From Lysinibacillus_B sp050613145 (GTDB lineage Bacteria; Bacillota; Bacilli; Bacillales_A; Planococcaceae), in contig NZ_CP192507.1 of the NCBI RefSeq assembly GCF_050613145.1, positions 2,604,001 to 2,668,000 on the forward strand: DNA of 64,000 nt. Direction: 5' to 3'. The notes under the pieces were generated by a model that worked only from the letters and a program-made list of their open reading frames with translations, had not been told where the DNA came from and did no database searches. This document shows positions 39,147-49,053 of this stretch, in pieces. Each line of letters begins with the position of its first letter. The first letter of the stretch is position 1. A program made the translations under genes and the position numbers.

Positions 39147-41618
39147 TTAGTCTAACAATTCATTCGCTAATTTTTTACGACTAATCATAAAGCCTTGTAC
39201 AACAAACGTACCTACAACCGCAAGTATAAATCCACTGCTGACAAGCACTAACAGGCGAACATCAAAGATTATTGGGCTACCCTTATCAATGAGCGCAAGC
39301 AATTCAGTTAATAACACACCAATGAGGCATCCAACTGCTAATCCATATACAATAAACGATAGCACTTGTGTTAAAATCAATTTCATGAGTCCGTTTGGTG
39401 ACAGGCCGACTAAACGTTGAATCGCATAATCGCTTCGCTTACTATAAATCGTGTGTAGCAATGTTTGAATTACCCCAAGGCATGTCGCTACAATTAACAC
39501 AACCATCACACTAACAAACAAACTCCAGCGCTGATAAAACATTTTGTTGTACTCTTCAATACTCGTTTGTTCATCCTTTATCGTAAGAGCTGGCCACTCA
39601 CTTTTAATAAACGCGAGCTCTTGTAAGGTTTGTTCGATGTCTGTTGTTTGTACCATGACTTCTTGCACTAAAATATGCTCATCAATTGGTATGACAGAGG
39701 ACCAATCAATAAAAAAGTCTGCATAAAAAGAAGAATCCGGTACTACTGCTAATACCTCAAGTGAACCTACAGGTGTATAATCCTCTATTTCCCAATCAAA
39801 ATATTGAAGGTCAACCTGATCCCCCATACTTAAATCATTGTGCGCCGCAAACTGCTCAGTAACAAAAATGCCTCGTGTAAGGTCACCTTGGACTACAGGT
39901 AACTTTCCTATATCCATTAACTGCTGTAAATCAACCATTTGAACAGCTGGATATTCTTCTGTAGCACCTTCATTCATCAAAGCCTTTACTTGTAACCAAT
40001 TACTTTTTGCATATACCGCATCAACAGAAGGTAGCGATTTAATTTCATCTACAACATCTAGTGTAAACGTTGCATCGTATATCTCATTTTTAAGAATGAT
40101 AGGTGTTTCAAAGGTTCTCTCTAAATATTCACGCCCACTTTGCTGTCCCGTTTTAAACAACGTTGTACCAAATACTAAAATGACCATTAGCCCAATAATA
40201 CTTAAAATAATCGGCATGTTTTTTCGAATCTGTGGCATTAGTTGCTGGCAAGCTAAGTACGCCTCTTTCCCAAAAATAACGCGGACTGGTCGCAATAAAG
40301 CTTTTAAAATTGCACTAAATACAAAGGGCATACTGTACAGTGCCAATAAACATATCATTAGTGCACCGATTAAAATGAGTAAGGCACCATCTCCGCCCCC
40401 TTGACCTGCTATTCCGTTTAGCATACATAGTAAGGCAACAATAAAGACAAAGCTCATAATAGCTAGCTTTCCTTTTGTCCACTTTAATGTCGTTTCTGCA
40501 TTTTCACTTGCAATTTGCATCGGCAATAAGCGCATACTTTTTTGAACTTGCCACTGTGATGCCATATATAATATCACTGAAATGCCTATCCCAATACATA
40601 GAACAAGCCATACGGGTATATCTGTTTTCGCAGCAGGCAGCTGCATTTTTTCAATCATTAATGGGAGCCACTGATCCATAAGCACGACATTTAAACACGT
40701 CCCCAAGATGGCACCTACTCCAATAATCATAACGAGTTGTAGTTGTACAATCTTCCCTACCTGTTCGCTCGTTGCTCCAAGTGAACGTAGTACCATTAGT
40801 TGCCCTTTTATTTTGTAAAAAACAAGCTGGAACGTAGAGAGTAAAAGCATCGCTGTAATCAATAAAACAAACACAGATAATACGATCATAAAAATAGCAA
40901 GTGCTTGGAAATTCGCTTTCACGACTTCATATTCGCTCGTTATATCGACTCTTAACGTGCGATCAATTTGTTGAAAGTTCATTGTTAGCGTCATATAATC
41001 TGTATTTCCATCTGTTTGAATGAGCGTAAATAATCCCGCTACGTCTTTTTCTGTAGTCGGAAGCCACTTTTTTACTGTTGCATTCGGTAAAATGACCATC
41101 TGGAATTCTGAAGCGCCTAATAAAGGGGGTAACACTTCCTTAATGGTATACGCTTCAAATTCAAGTTCAATTGTATCACCAACTGATTTATCAAACATGT
41201 CCGCTATGTTTTGCGAAATAATGACTTCCCCTTCTACAAGGTCTTCTGTAAAATGATAGCGACTTTTGACAAGGTTATCATTTTCAACGCCCATCGTATA
41301 GACACTTGGTAGTACACCTTCTACATTCGTATGAGCTAATAAAATAGGTGACAGCTCGGTTACTCCATCTATTTGTGAAAATTCCTGTAATGTATCATTC
41401 GTTAGAAACATTTTCTGTTCAGGATTATAACCAACAAGCATATCGGCATCGCCAAAAATCGCATACATTTCTTCTTCCATTTGGGCATGGGCATTCCAAA
41501 TATAGACGCTCATTGTCATAAGCAAACAAATAGAAACCGATATAATACCGATGCTTGTCAGCACTTGTGTAGACGCTGCTCGAAATAATTTTAGAGCAAT
41601 TGCTTTTAGGTTAAACAT
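39147..41618 (-). CDS. FtsX/MacB-like ABC permease
   Basis: The 823-residue permease has two FtsX domains. The first membrane helix (about 13-35) precedes a large extracytoplasmic segment (40-240) with VEGEVIISQNIADMFDKSVGDTIELEF. Then come helices at about 245-270, 290-320 and 340-362, further helices at 385-440 and 470-495, a second extracytoplasmic part with a similar TEQFAAHNDLSMGDQVDLQYF, and three C-terminal helices. Such transporters export peptides or lipids or drive mechanotransmission. Its ATG overlaps the ATPase stop (ATPase ends at 41618). An ECF sigma factor gene starts the operon, so envelope-stress control is likely. Confidence 0.88.
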   Translation of the reverse strand: MFNLKAIALKLFRAASTQVLTSIGIISVSICLLMTMSVYIWNAHAQMEEEMYAIFGDADMLVGYNPEQKMFLTNDTLQEFSQIDGVTELSPILLAHTNVEGVLPSVYTMGVENDNLVKSRYHFTEDLVEGEVIISQNIADMFDKSVGDTIELEFEAYTIKEVLPPLLGASEFQMVILPNATVKKWLPTTEKDVAGLFTLIQTDGNTDYMTLTMNFQQIDRTLRVDITSEYEVVKANFQALAIFMIVLSVFVLLITAMLLLSTFQLVFYKIKGQLMVLRSLGATSEQVGKIVQLQLVMIIGVGAILGTCLNVVLMDQWLPLMIEKMQLPAAKTDIPVWLVLCIGIGISVILYMASQWQVQKSMRLLPMQIASENAETTLKWTKGKLAIMSFVFIVALLCMLNGIAGQGGGDGALLILIGALMICLLALYSMPFVFSAILKALLRPVRVIFGKEAYLACQQLMPQIRKNMPIILSIIGLMVILVFGTTLFKTGQQSGREYLERTFETPIILKNEIYDATFTLDVVDEIKSLPSVDAVYAKSNWLQVKALMNEGATEEYPAVQMVDLQQLMDIGKLPVVQGDLTRGIFVTEQFAAHNDLSMGDQVDLQYFDWEIEDYTPVGSLEVLAVVPDSSFYADFFIDWSSVIPIDEHILVQEVMVQTTDIEQTLQELAFIKSEWPALTIKDEQTSIEEYNKMFYQRWSLFVSVMVVLIVATCLGVIQTLLHTIYSKRSDYAIQRLVGLSPNGLMKLILTQVLSFIVYGLAVGCLIGVLLTELLALIDKGSPIIFDVRLLVLVSSGFILAVVGTFVVQGFMISRKKLANELLD

Positions 41619-42433
41619 TAGTGCTCACCTCTTGAAATGACCTTAAACTTAGCAACAATCGCATCTAAATCCTCTGCTGTTTTTTGATTTTGATAGCTAT
41701 CCACGATCGCCCCGTCGTGGAAAAACAGCACGCGATTTGCATAGGTCGCTACATATGGGTCGTGTGTCACAAGTAAAATAGTTTGCTCCATATTCTCTTG
41801 CAATGACACAAGTAGCTGCAAAATGTCATCGGTCGTATTGACATCTAGTGCTCCGGTTGGCTCATCGGCAAGTAAAATGGGCGGATTCGTAATAATCGCC
41901 CGGCCAATCGCCACTCGCTGCTTTTGTCCCCCCGACAACTCATGTGGCCTATGCTTTCGCCATTTGTCTATATGTAGCTGTTTCATCACTTGCTCTACCC
42001 GCGCTTTAATCTCCTTACTCGGTACATCATTTAAAATAAGGGGCAACGCAATATTATCTTCCACATTTAAATCTTGCAGTAAGTGGAATGATTGAAACAC
42101 AAAGCCGATATTTTCCTTTCGAAATTTTGATGCATTGGGCTCTTTATAAATATCGTTTGCTTCCTCCCCAAACAATAAAATTTTCCCTTCTGTCGGTGCA
42201 TCAATCGCACTAATCATATTTAAAAAGGTACTTTTCCCGGAGCCGCTCGTGCCCATAATCGCCACCATTTCACCGTGATAAATCGTACAATGAATATTTT
42301 TTAACGCATTAACCGTATGCTCTTTTTGCTTAAATACTTTCGATATCCCCTCTACTCTTAACACTTCTGTTAACCGCTGCGTCGGAATCGGAATTTTATC
42401 AATGACTGTCTTCAACGGATTGAACCCATTCAT
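41618..42433 (-). CDS. MacB/LolD-type ABC ATP-binding protein
   Basis: The 271-residue ATPase has Walker A GTSGSGKST, the family-typical MVAIMGTSGSGKSTFLNMI, Q-loop FVFQSFHLLQDLNVEDN, signature LSGGQKQRVAIGRAI, Walker B ILLADEPTGALD and H-loop LVTHDPYVATYANR. About 28 extra N-terminal residues precede the domain. ATG 42433 follows AAGGGGGCG by eight bases. It overlaps the sigma gene end by 35 nt, consistent with coupling, and partners the FtsX-type permease. Confidence 0.9.
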   Translation of the reverse strand: MNGFNPLKTVIDKIPIPTQRLTEVLRVEGISKVFKQKEHTVNALKNIHCTIYHGEMVAIMGTSGSGKSTFLNMISAIDAPTEGKILLFGEEANDIYKEPNASKFRKENIGFVFQSFHLLQDLNVEDNIALPLILNDVPSKEIKARVEQVMKQLHIDKWRKHRPHELSGGQKQRVAIGRAIITNPPILLADEPTGALDVNTTDDILQLLVSLQENMEQTILLVTHDPYVATYANRVLFFHDGAIVDSYQNQKTAEDLDAIVAKFKVISRGEH

Positions 42434-42959
42434 CTATGTACGCCCCCTTTAACTGTTGTCTCAAAGCTTGTAACCCTCGTCGAATATGTGTTTTCACCGT
42501 ACCTTCTGGACATTCCAAAATGGCTGAAATTTGCTTGACGGAATAGTCTTGATAAAACCGGAGTAACAACACTGTTTTATACCTTTCCTCTAATCCGCAC
42601 AGTGCCTGCCACAAATCAAGCTCCTCTTCAATATGACTAGCAGATGTTCCTTCTAGTAAATCTAGTTCAGCTGGTTCGATCATATCTTCTCGTTTCTTTT
42701 TCGCTATGTATGTTTTGCTACAATTAATCACTATGCGCGTCATCCATGTTGTAAAATACTGTTGCTCTTTTAGCCGCTGAATTCCTTCATAAGCTCGTAT
42801 CATTGATTGCTGTAAAATATCAACAGCGTCATTTTCATTTTGCACATACACAAAGGCAATGCGGTACAGCTGCCCTTGTAATGGCTCGATTAGTTCATAA
42901 AACGCTTCCTCGTCCCCTTCTTGGGCAAGCTGGACTAAATTGATGTGCTTTGTAACGAT
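42399..42959 (-). CDS. ECF sigma factor with apparent non-AUG (ATC) start
   Basis: The sigma-70 region 2 includes LAQEGDEEAFYELIEPLQGQ and LYRIAFVYVQNENDAVDILQ; region 4 has ALCGLEERYKTVLLLRFYQD then YSVKQISAILECPEGTVKTHI. The conserved frame continues upstream of the first usual start (GTG 42851, which would remove most of region 2.1) with no ATG, GTG or TTG. Going back, it reaches ATC GTT ACA AAG at 42959, and GGGGG lies exactly 8 nt before that ATC. I annotate from there (about 186 residues) as the homologous extent. The alternatives are a mutated start codon or a truncated protein. It heads an operon with the ABC ATPase and permease, which it probably activates. No anti-sigma gene is adjacent. 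Confidence 0.82.
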   Translation of the reverse strand: MVTKHINLVQLAQEGDEEAFYELIEPLQGQLYRIAFVYVQNENDAVDILQQSMIRAYEGIQRLKEQQYFTTWMTRIVINCSKTYIAKKKREDMIEPAELDLLEGTSASHIEEELDLWQALCGLEERYKTVLLLRFYQDYSVKQISAILECPEGTVKTHIRRGLQALRQQLKGAYIDEWVQSVEDSH

Positions 42960-43143
42960 ATGAAACGCCCCCTTCCATCCATTAGACTCCTACAAATGAC
43001 ATTTCGATTCAAATATTTTACATTTTTAAAAAATTACATTAGGCGCCTCTACTCATCCAAATATCCACATCTCCCATACTTGGTACCTTTTATAGGCTAT
43101 TCACATAAAAATAAGGTTAATACGCTGATGGAAGGATGACGTT

Positions 43144-44214
43144 TTGAGTAAGACTGTTACACATTTTTTCGGGCACGCCATGACCGGGCAAGGAATGAAA
43201 AATGTTTATAAAGACTTAATGAATGAGGCAGAAACAGTATATCTCTTAAAAGGTGCACACAGCTTTCAAGTAGCTGCACTTCTACAAAAACTAGGCAGCT
43301 ACTATCATGAAAAAGGCGCTGACATCGAATATTTTCATGATCCTCTATTTGAACAGGCAATTGAAGCGGTATTTGTGAAAACACCGCATCCTATTTTATT
43401 TCTTCAAGCAACAAACCTAACCATCAAACCCGATTTTATGAATATGCGAAACGATGTCATCTCCCTTTCTGATTGTATAGATGAGCAGAAGCTTGCCGCT
43501 AATGAAACGTTTCTCACGCTAATAGAAACAAAAAAAACCTACTATCAACAATGCTTCACCGCACTGGCAAACGCTATTCATATTCATGATGACTGGGAAG
43601 TTGAAACGAGAAAGCAGATGAATTGGAAAGGATTAGACCATCAATATGCGGAGTTAGTAACTCATCTTTTTGAAGGAAAAAAGCTTGAGAAGCCGTCTAC
43701 GTTAACCCATCGATTGCTTGGTACATTAACGCCTGCAGGAGCTCGCGATACCGTGCAAAGCATTACGCAAAACCTGGAAAAAAGATTATTTATTAAAGGG
43801 TACCCTGGTACAGGAAAGTCTTCTATGATGAAAAAGCTAGCAAACGAAGCATTAAACCGTGGATTTGATGTGCAGCTCGTATGGTGTGGGTTAGATTCCA
43901 ATTCGATTGATATGGTTATTTTGCCTGAATTGAATTTTTGCATTTTTGATAGCACCGAGCCCCATGTCTACTTCCCTGATGAAAATCGTCCCGGTGATGC
44001 CATTTTTGACATCGCCAAGCACTGCCAGCCAACAGCAGTAGAGGAGGCAAACATTAAGAGCATTGTTGCTAAATATAAAGCTGCCATTAGCGAAGCGACA
44101 CATTTTGCTAAACTATATGCAGAGGAAGAGCGAAAAGTCCGAGCAATGGTTGATGATGCACTGGATCTAGACGAATTGGAGAAACGGACAGCGAAGCTAT
44201 TTAAGCTAATATAG
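43144..44214 (+). CDS. P-loop nucleotide-binding protein of the PRK06851 type
   Basis: The 356-residue protein is built of two similar halves. The C-terminal half has a clear Walker A GYPGTGKS (219-226), RLFIKGYPGTGKSSMMKKLA. The N-terminal half has the degenerate counterpart TVYLLKGAHSFQVAALLQKLG (31-51), lacking the GK[ST]. Each half later carries a matching segment (IEYFHDPLFEQAIEAVFVK; VQLVWCGLDSNSIDMVILP). Such duplicated ATPase-like proteins are known in Bacillales as PRK06851-family proteins of unknown role. TTG 43144 is used, behind GGAAGGATG. It is monocistronic. Confidence 0.75.
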   Translation: MSKTVTHFFGHAMTGQGMKNVYKDLMNEAETVYLLKGAHSFQVAALLQKLGSYYHEKGADIEYFHDPLFEQAIEAVFVKTPHPILFLQATNLTIKPDFMNMRNDVISLSDCIDEQKLAANETFLTLIETKKTYYQQCFTALANAIHIHDDWEVETRKQMNWKGLDHQYAELVTHLFEGKKLEKPSTLTHRLLGTLTPAGARDTVQSITQNLEKRLFIKGYPGTGKSSMMKKLANEALNRGFDVQLVWCGLDSNSIDMVILPELNFCIFDSTEPHVYFPDENRPGDAIFDIAKHCQPTAVEEANIKSIVAKYKAAISEATHFAKLYAEEERKVRAMVDDALDLDELEKRTAKLFKLI

Positions 44215-44226
44215 GACTGTAGAATC

Positions 44227-44278
44227 GTGCTAGGTACCACCGCTTGGGGATGAAAACCCAACACCCGATACCTAGCAC
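44227..44278 (+). repeat. Long palindrome GTGCTAGGTA/TACCTAGCAC
   Basis: Perfect 10-bp arms enclose a second small stem (TTGGG/CCCAA). It lies 13 bp after the P-loop gene. It shares the GTGCYAGGTACC start with 8366-8411. There is no T-run, so it may be a terminator-like dispersed palindrome. Confidence 0.55.
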
Positions 44279-44446
44279 CTTCCCCATTATTTTACATGAG
44301 TTTTTTACATAAAGGTAATTTATATAAACTTATAGAATTACTTATAAGGGCATTCATTTATTCTAAAGTTTTTTGAAACATTTATAAATTTTATTCGTAT
44401 ATGAAATAATTAACAGTTTAATAGAACAATATCGGAGGAATAAAAA

Positions 44447-46243
44447 ATGAAGAAAAAAATCTATACATCTGTTTTAGCATCCGCACTTATTGTGCCAGCA
44501 GTTGTTGTACCGGCAAGTGCTGAAACATCGTTTACTGATATTTCTACTTCAAGTCCATATGCAGAAGCGGTAGAATTTTTAAAGGAGCAACATATTATTA
44601 CGGGATATGGTGATCAAACGTTTCGTCCAACGGAAACCATTTCTAGACAACATGTGCTCTCGATTTTAAGTAAAATTGCGGATTTGACACCTGTTCGTGA
44701 TGGAAAGACTTTCAAGGATGTACCGACTACACATCCTTATTATGAGGCAATTCAAAATGCCTATCGTGCGGGCATTATCGACGGTTATCAAGACCATACA
44801 TTCAAACCTGATGCGCCGATCACACGTGCTCAAATAGCCAAAATATTAGCACTTACTTTTAATTTACAAGCTGAAACAGCCTATAAATTCCAAGACGTAC
44901 CAGCAAGCCATTGGAGTAACGAATATATTCAGGCACTTGCTGGGACAGGAATAACAACGGTAGTAAACAATGGTCTTTACGAACCAAATGAAAACTTAAC
45001 AAGAGGTCATTATGCGCTATTTTTATATCGACTACTGCATAACGAGAAGGAGCCAGTTATGAACCAACATATCGGTCATTGGAGTGGGACGATTGACATT
45101 CCTCAAATCCCTTTAAATATTCAATTAACATTAAAAGAAGATGGCACTGGTACATTCTCTGTTCCAGCACAAGGATTAACGGATTACCCTGTTAAATCGG
45201 TGACTGTAAAAGATGATGCTGTTCGTATGGAGATTGATTTAGCAGGTTCTTCCATCATTGTTGAAGGGACTGTAAAAGAAAATCAAATAACAGCTACTTT
45301 CACACAAAACGGCATAACTTTCCCGCTGACATTAACACCTTACGAAGCGCCGGAAGTAACATATGAAGAATGGGCGGTCCCTGTTACAGATGGTGAATTA
45401 AAAGTAGCGGTAGAATGGCCAACTGTTGAAGCAAATGCACCCGTTCCTGTTGCCATTATCATTGCAGGCTCAGGTCCTACAACAAAAGACGGCAATACGG
45501 TTCTTGGTGAAAATAATAGCTTAAAAATGCTTGCGGAAGATTTAGCTGCACAAGGTATCGCGACAATTCGTTTCGATAAACGCGGTGTGGGCGATAATGC
45601 CAGCCTCGTTAAAAAAGAAGAAGATTTAATATTTAATACTTTTGCACAAGATGTGGAAAGTATTGTGAAAGCAGTTAATGACGATGCACGCTTCTCAACA
45701 GTGCATGTCATCGGTCATAGTGAAGGGTCGTTAGTAGGGATGGTTGCTGCTACATCTACAAAAGTAGATTCCATCATCTCCATCGCTGGTGCAGGGCGTC
45801 CAATTGATGAAGTATTAATGGAACAATTAACACCTCAACTACCAGCAGACTTACTCAACGTAAGTAAGGATATATTAGCGTCATTGAAAAAAGGCGAGCT
45901 TGTGGACGATGTACCGGAAACATTGTATTCCTTATTTAGACCGTCTGTTCAGCCGTATCTCATTTCTTGGCTACAGTATGACCCGGCTAATGTTCTAAAA
46001 TCTTTGGAGATCCCGACGCTTATAATCCAAGGGAAAAATGATTTACAAGTAAAAGTAACCGATGCTGAGCGTCTAAGTAAAGCCAAGCCAAGTGCTGAGG
46101 TCGTTTATTTTGATACGATGAACCATGTATTAAAAGAAGCACCAACTGATACAAAGGGGAATATGGACACTTATTCAAATCCAACGCTCCCTCTTGCTGA
46201 AGGACTAGTGGAAGACATCAGCTCGTTTATTTTAGAAAAATAA
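44447..46243 (+). CDS. SLH-anchored secreted alpha/beta hydrolase
   Basis: The 598-residue protein has a signal peptide (1-25, ends ASA-ET) and three S-layer homology motifs (about 27-85, 86-145, 146-200) including FTDISTSSPYAEAVEFLKEQ and ITGYGDQTFRPTETISRQH. A beta-rich module follows (210-300) and then an alpha/beta hydrolase domain. The nucleophile elbow is GHSEGS (Ser425); the likely triad is completed by Asp532 in QGKNDLQ and His560 in TMNHVLK. SLH motifs bind pyruvylated cell-wall polymer, so the enzyme sits on the cell surface and may cleave esters. Substrate unknown. ATG 44447 follows ATCGGAGG. Confidence 0.9.
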   Translation: MKKKIYTSVLASALIVPAVVVPASAETSFTDISTSSPYAEAVEFLKEQHIITGYGDQTFRPTETISRQHVLSILSKIADLTPVRDGKTFKDVPTTHPYYEAIQNAYRAGIIDGYQDHTFKPDAPITRAQIAKILALTFNLQAETAYKFQDVPASHWSNEYIQALAGTGITTVVNNGLYEPNENLTRGHYALFLYRLLHNEKEPVMNQHIGHWSGTIDIPQIPLNIQLTLKEDGTGTFSVPAQGLTDYPVKSVTVKDDAVRMEIDLAGSSIIVEGTVKENQITATFTQNGITFPLTLTPYEAPEVTYEEWAVPVTDGELKVAVEWPTVEANAPVPVAIIIAGSGPTTKDGNTVLGENNSLKMLAEDLAAQGIATIRFDKRGVGDNASLVKKEEDLIFNTFAQDVESIVKAVNDDARFSTVHVIGHSEGSLVGMVAATSTKVDSIISIAGAGRPIDEVLMEQLTPQLPADLLNVSKDILASLKKGELVDDVPETLYSLFRPSVQPYLISWLQYDPANVLKSLEIPTLIIQGKNDLQVKVTDAERLSKAKPSAEVVYFDTMNHVLKEAPTDTKGNMDTYSNPTLPLAEGLVEDISSFILEK

Positions 46244-46279
46244 TTGGCATATGCATTTCTATAAGTATTTACAACATCT

Positions 46280-46307
46280 ACAGGCGGCTACATGTTTAGC
46301 CGCCTGT
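46280..46307 (+). terminator. Hairpin after the SLH-hydrolase gene
   Basis: ACAGGCGGCTA and TAGCCGCCTGT form a perfect 11-bp stem around six bases. It is GC-rich and followed by AACTATTTG, a poor T-run. Confidence 0.7.
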
Positions 46308-46392
46308 AACTATTTGAAAATACTAAGGAAATATTCACTTTTACCATAGCAGACATTCCCCCTACTCTTTACTGGAGAAGGGATTGCTCTAT

Positions 46393-47502
46393 TTAGTCAT
46401 TTTTCAACTCAATGACAATCGGCTCCATTTTGATGTCTCGACTATTACCACCAGATTGATTAACAGTGACACTAACAGATGTATCACCGAATTCATCTGT
46501 TCCTTGCATTTGTTCACCACTACTTTGTGGATAACTTACTAGATGTAATTGAGGTGCAATCGTTATTGTCGTAGCATGTTCATCTAGTTTTTCGAATGTT
46601 TTTCCTATCATCATATCATGAATTTCGCCTCTCCCCCCATTTCCTACTCCCTCATAAAAGTTTCCAACATTATCTGTCATAGTAAAATCTAAGTTTACAG
46701 AATTCCATTCCTGTAATACGTTCTCTTCTAGTTGTTGACGGGCATACACAATAACAGACATAGGTGTTTGTGTAATTTTCTCTATCGTCACTTTTATACC
46801 ATCTTGCTCTACAGATTGATTGATCGATGTTGTATATTGTGTTGTTGCATCAACAGAAAAAGCAAAACGCCAGTTTCCGTTAATCACCTTCTCTGTTTCA
46901 GGATTGAGTATTTTATCAATAGCCCACACTATATGCGCTGTCTGTCCAACATTTTGTCCAATGCTCCCAACCCTCAGTACACCTACATAATTATGCTCAT
47001 CTACCTTCATTACTTCCATACCCGAAGTATGACCATCCGCGTCTTTTAATGATGTCATTTCACGAAAAGATGGCTGTTCCCCAAGTGGTTTCTCACTGTA
47101 AATGGAATACGTGATAAATACCGTTTCCCCGTCATAAATTGCATCATTGATCGTTATTTCAATGCCTTTGCTTTTTTCTGTTAATAACACTTCTGTTGAA
47201 AACTCTTTATAATTTTCATAAAGTGCGGACCGGTCGCCATCAATAAACTTAAAAATATCTCTTACAATCGGAATACTCCCTGCAGAAGCTGGAAAAGCAA
47301 GACCCACTCCTATACCGCCAATGACAAACAATATACTAGCAATAGCAAAACGTGGTAGCCATCCATTGCGTTTTTTCTTTTTTGTCATCGTTTGCTGTAA
47401 ATATTTTTTTACCCGCGCTTTTTCAATGTCATGTACTTCAAGTTCTATAAACTCGGTTTGATCCAATTCAATATCATTAAACGCCTTATAAATCTCCTTC
47501 AT
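46393..47502 (-). CDS. DUF4179-domain membrane protein, probable anti-sigma factor
   Basis: The 369-residue protein has a cytoplasmic N-terminus (1-45, charged, EVHDIEKARVKKYLQQTM), one membrane helix (about 50-70, RFAIASILFVIGGIGVGLAF) and an external DUF4179 region beginning SAGSIPIVRDIFKFIDGD. Proteins of this layout are encoded with sigma-70 genes and act as membrane anti-sigma factors. The start overlaps the upstream sigma gene by 17 nt, supporting that role. The external beta-rich domain may sense the envelope state. Confidence 0.85.
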   Translation of the reverse strand: MKEIYKAFNDIELDQTEFIELEVHDIEKARVKKYLQQTMTKKKKRNGWLPRFAIASILFVIGGIGVGLAFPASAGSIPIVRDIFKFIDGDRSALYENYKEFSTEVLLTEKSKGIEITINDAIYDGETVFITYSIYSEKPLGEQPSFREMTSLKDADGHTSGMEVMKVDEHNYVGVLRVGSIGQNVGQTAHIVWAIDKILNPETEKVINGNWRFAFSVDATTQYTTSINQSVEQDGIKVTIEKITQTPMSVIVYARQQLEENVLQEWNSVNLDFTMTDNVGNFYEGVGNGGRGEIHDMMIGKTFEKLDEHATTITIAPQLHLVSYPQSSGEQMQGTDEFGDTSVSVTVNQSGGNSRDIKMEPIVIELKND

Positions 47503-48064
47503 ACAGAACGCCCCCTAACTTCAAATGTGTGGCTTGTTGCTGCAATTTTTTCTTCCCTCGGTAAATGCGATTATCTACAGCTGTACGGGTTAAATGAAAG
47601 TGCACCGCAATATCATCTGTTTTCATACCGAGGAAAAATTTCATCATAAAAATATGCCGATCCATTTGATCAAGATGGTTAAGTAAACGAATGATTTCTT
47701 CGTTATTTTCGTGATGAATGAATATGTCCTCAGCGGAATGTTCAACGAGCGTGTCCAATTCCTCTGAGGAAATCTCCATATTTTTTGCTGCTTTCCTATA
47801 ATAATCAATGGCTTTAAACTTTGAAATCACACAGATCCATTTTCGAAAATCATTCGTATCTCCTTTAAATTGGTCTGCATGATGCCAAACACTTAAAAAC
47901 ACATCATTGATACATTCTTCGATTAAATCCTCTCTTTTTATTGGCAACAATACGTTTGTCACTACCCCTTTTACGAGCGCCATGTAGTGATCAACTACGT
48001 ATTCAAGTGCATCCTCCTGCTGCTTTTTCAAGCGTTTTATAAAATTTCGTTCAGTTGATTTCAT
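47486..48064 (-). CDS. Sigma-70 family (ECF-type) RNA polymerase sigma factor
   Basis: The 192-residue protein has region 2 (ALEYVVDHYMALVKGVVTNVL, DLIEECINDVFLSVW, FRKWICVISKFKAIDYYRK) and region 4 (LDQMDRHIFMMKFFLGMKTDDIAVHFHLTRTAVDNRIYRGKKKL). It is probably held inactive by the DUF4179 protein encoded downstream with a 17-nt overlap. ATG 48064 follows GAGAGGGAATG. Targets are unknown, although such factors usually activate their own operon. Confidence 0.88.
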   Translation of the reverse strand: MKSTERNFIKRLKKQQEDALEYVVDHYMALVKGVVTNVLLPIKREDLIEECINDVFLSVWHHADQFKGDTNDFRKWICVISKFKAIDYYRKAAKNMEISSEELDTLVEHSAEDIFIHHENNEEIIRLLNHLDQMDRHIFMMKFFLGMKTDDIAVHFHLTRTAVDNRIYRGKKKLQQQATHLKLGGVLYEGDL

Positions 48065-48208
48065 GACATCATTCCCTCTCCGTTCATCGTAAAGGCCCTT
48101 ACACTTAATACAACGAAAGAAAATACGCTTTCTCTCTAAAACTACAATTTTATTTCAAAATAATTACACAAAAACATTATATTTCAATACTTAAATATAT
48201 TCTTGATT

Positions 48209-48257
48209 AAAAAAGGGGCGACTTAAAGACCGTTTTATACGACCTTTTGAGTCCCCC
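48209..48257 (-). terminator. Terminator of the DUF554 gene
   Basis: On the minus strand a stem formed by GGGGACT...GGTC and GGTCTTTAAGTCGCCCC, with mismatches, is followed by TTTTTTAAT. It lies 20 bp after the DUF554 stop. Confidence 0.7.
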
Positions 48258-48277
48258 TCTTTCATATCAACACTGGC

Positions 48278-48952
48278 TTACAATGCTTGAATAATAAACC
48301 ACACAACAGGAATAAATAGTGCAGGCAACATATTCACGGTTTTGCTATCTTTAATACCTAAAATCGATAAGCCTGATGCAAAAATTAAAATACCGCCAAC
48401 GATAGACACTTCTGTCATAAGCTCTGCCGTTAAAAAAGGTTCAATATACTGCGCACTTAAATAAATACCGCCTTGCCATAAAAAAAGAACGACAGCCGAA
48501 AACATAATACCAATACCATAAGTGGCGGCTAGTGCCATGGAGGTTACTAAATCAAGCGTCGCATTCGTCAATAAATATGTATGATTATCATGTAACGCAC
48601 TTTCAAGCGGTCCTAAAATCGATAACGTCCCCACACAAAAGAGTAAAATCGCAGTTGATAAGCCTTTGCTCAGCTCTGAATTGCCAAAACGTCCGACAAG
48701 CCGATTAAAACGCCCTTCTAAATCTAGTATAGTCCCGATTAAACTGCCGACAGCTAAACTAATAATAAACAGCACGGGAAATATACTATTTGGCATATTC
48801 GTAACAATCGCATTCGCCCCTAACGCAACAGCCGCAAAACCCATCGCATTAAATAAAGCCGTTTGGTACTCTTCTTTAATGCCCTTTTTGAGCACCGTGC
48901 CAATGATCGTACCTATAATAATCGTGCTCACATTTACAATCGTTCCAAACAT
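48278..48952 (-). CDS. DUF554-family membrane protein
   Basis: The 224-residue protein has about seven hydrophobic segments. It has the characteristic N-terminus FGTIVNVSTIIIGTIIGTVLKKGI, the Gly-rich GSLIGTILDLEGRFNRLG-like region and LGPLESALHDNHTYLLTNATLDLVTSMALAATYG. DUF554 (YdfK/YqgA-like) proteins are putative transporters without a known substrate. ATG 48952 follows GAGGAGGTGCG; the longer frame to 48970 has no site. Confidence 0.88.
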   Translation of the reverse strand: MFGTIVNVSTIIIGTIIGTVLKKGIKEEYQTALFNAMGFAAVALGANAIVTNMPNSIFPVLFIISLAVGSLIGTILDLEGRFNRLVGRFGNSELSKGLSTAILLFCVGTLSILGPLESALHDNHTYLLTNATLDLVTSMALAATYGIGIMFSAVVLFLWQGGIYLSAQYIEPFLTAELMTEVSIVGGILIFASGLSILGIKDSKTVNMLPALFIPVVWFIIQAL

Positions 48953-49053
48953 TTCGCACCTCCTCATCATGTATTATAGTAAAAAGCATATCGTCACGTC
49001 ATCGCGCCTTCTATTTTTAGAAAATATATCCCACAAACATTCACCTATTGTAA

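Noticed and set aside
42945..43139. 64-codon plus-strand frame opposite the sigma gene start
   Set aside because: It overlaps the conserved minus-strand sigma coding sequence and lacks a ribosome site.
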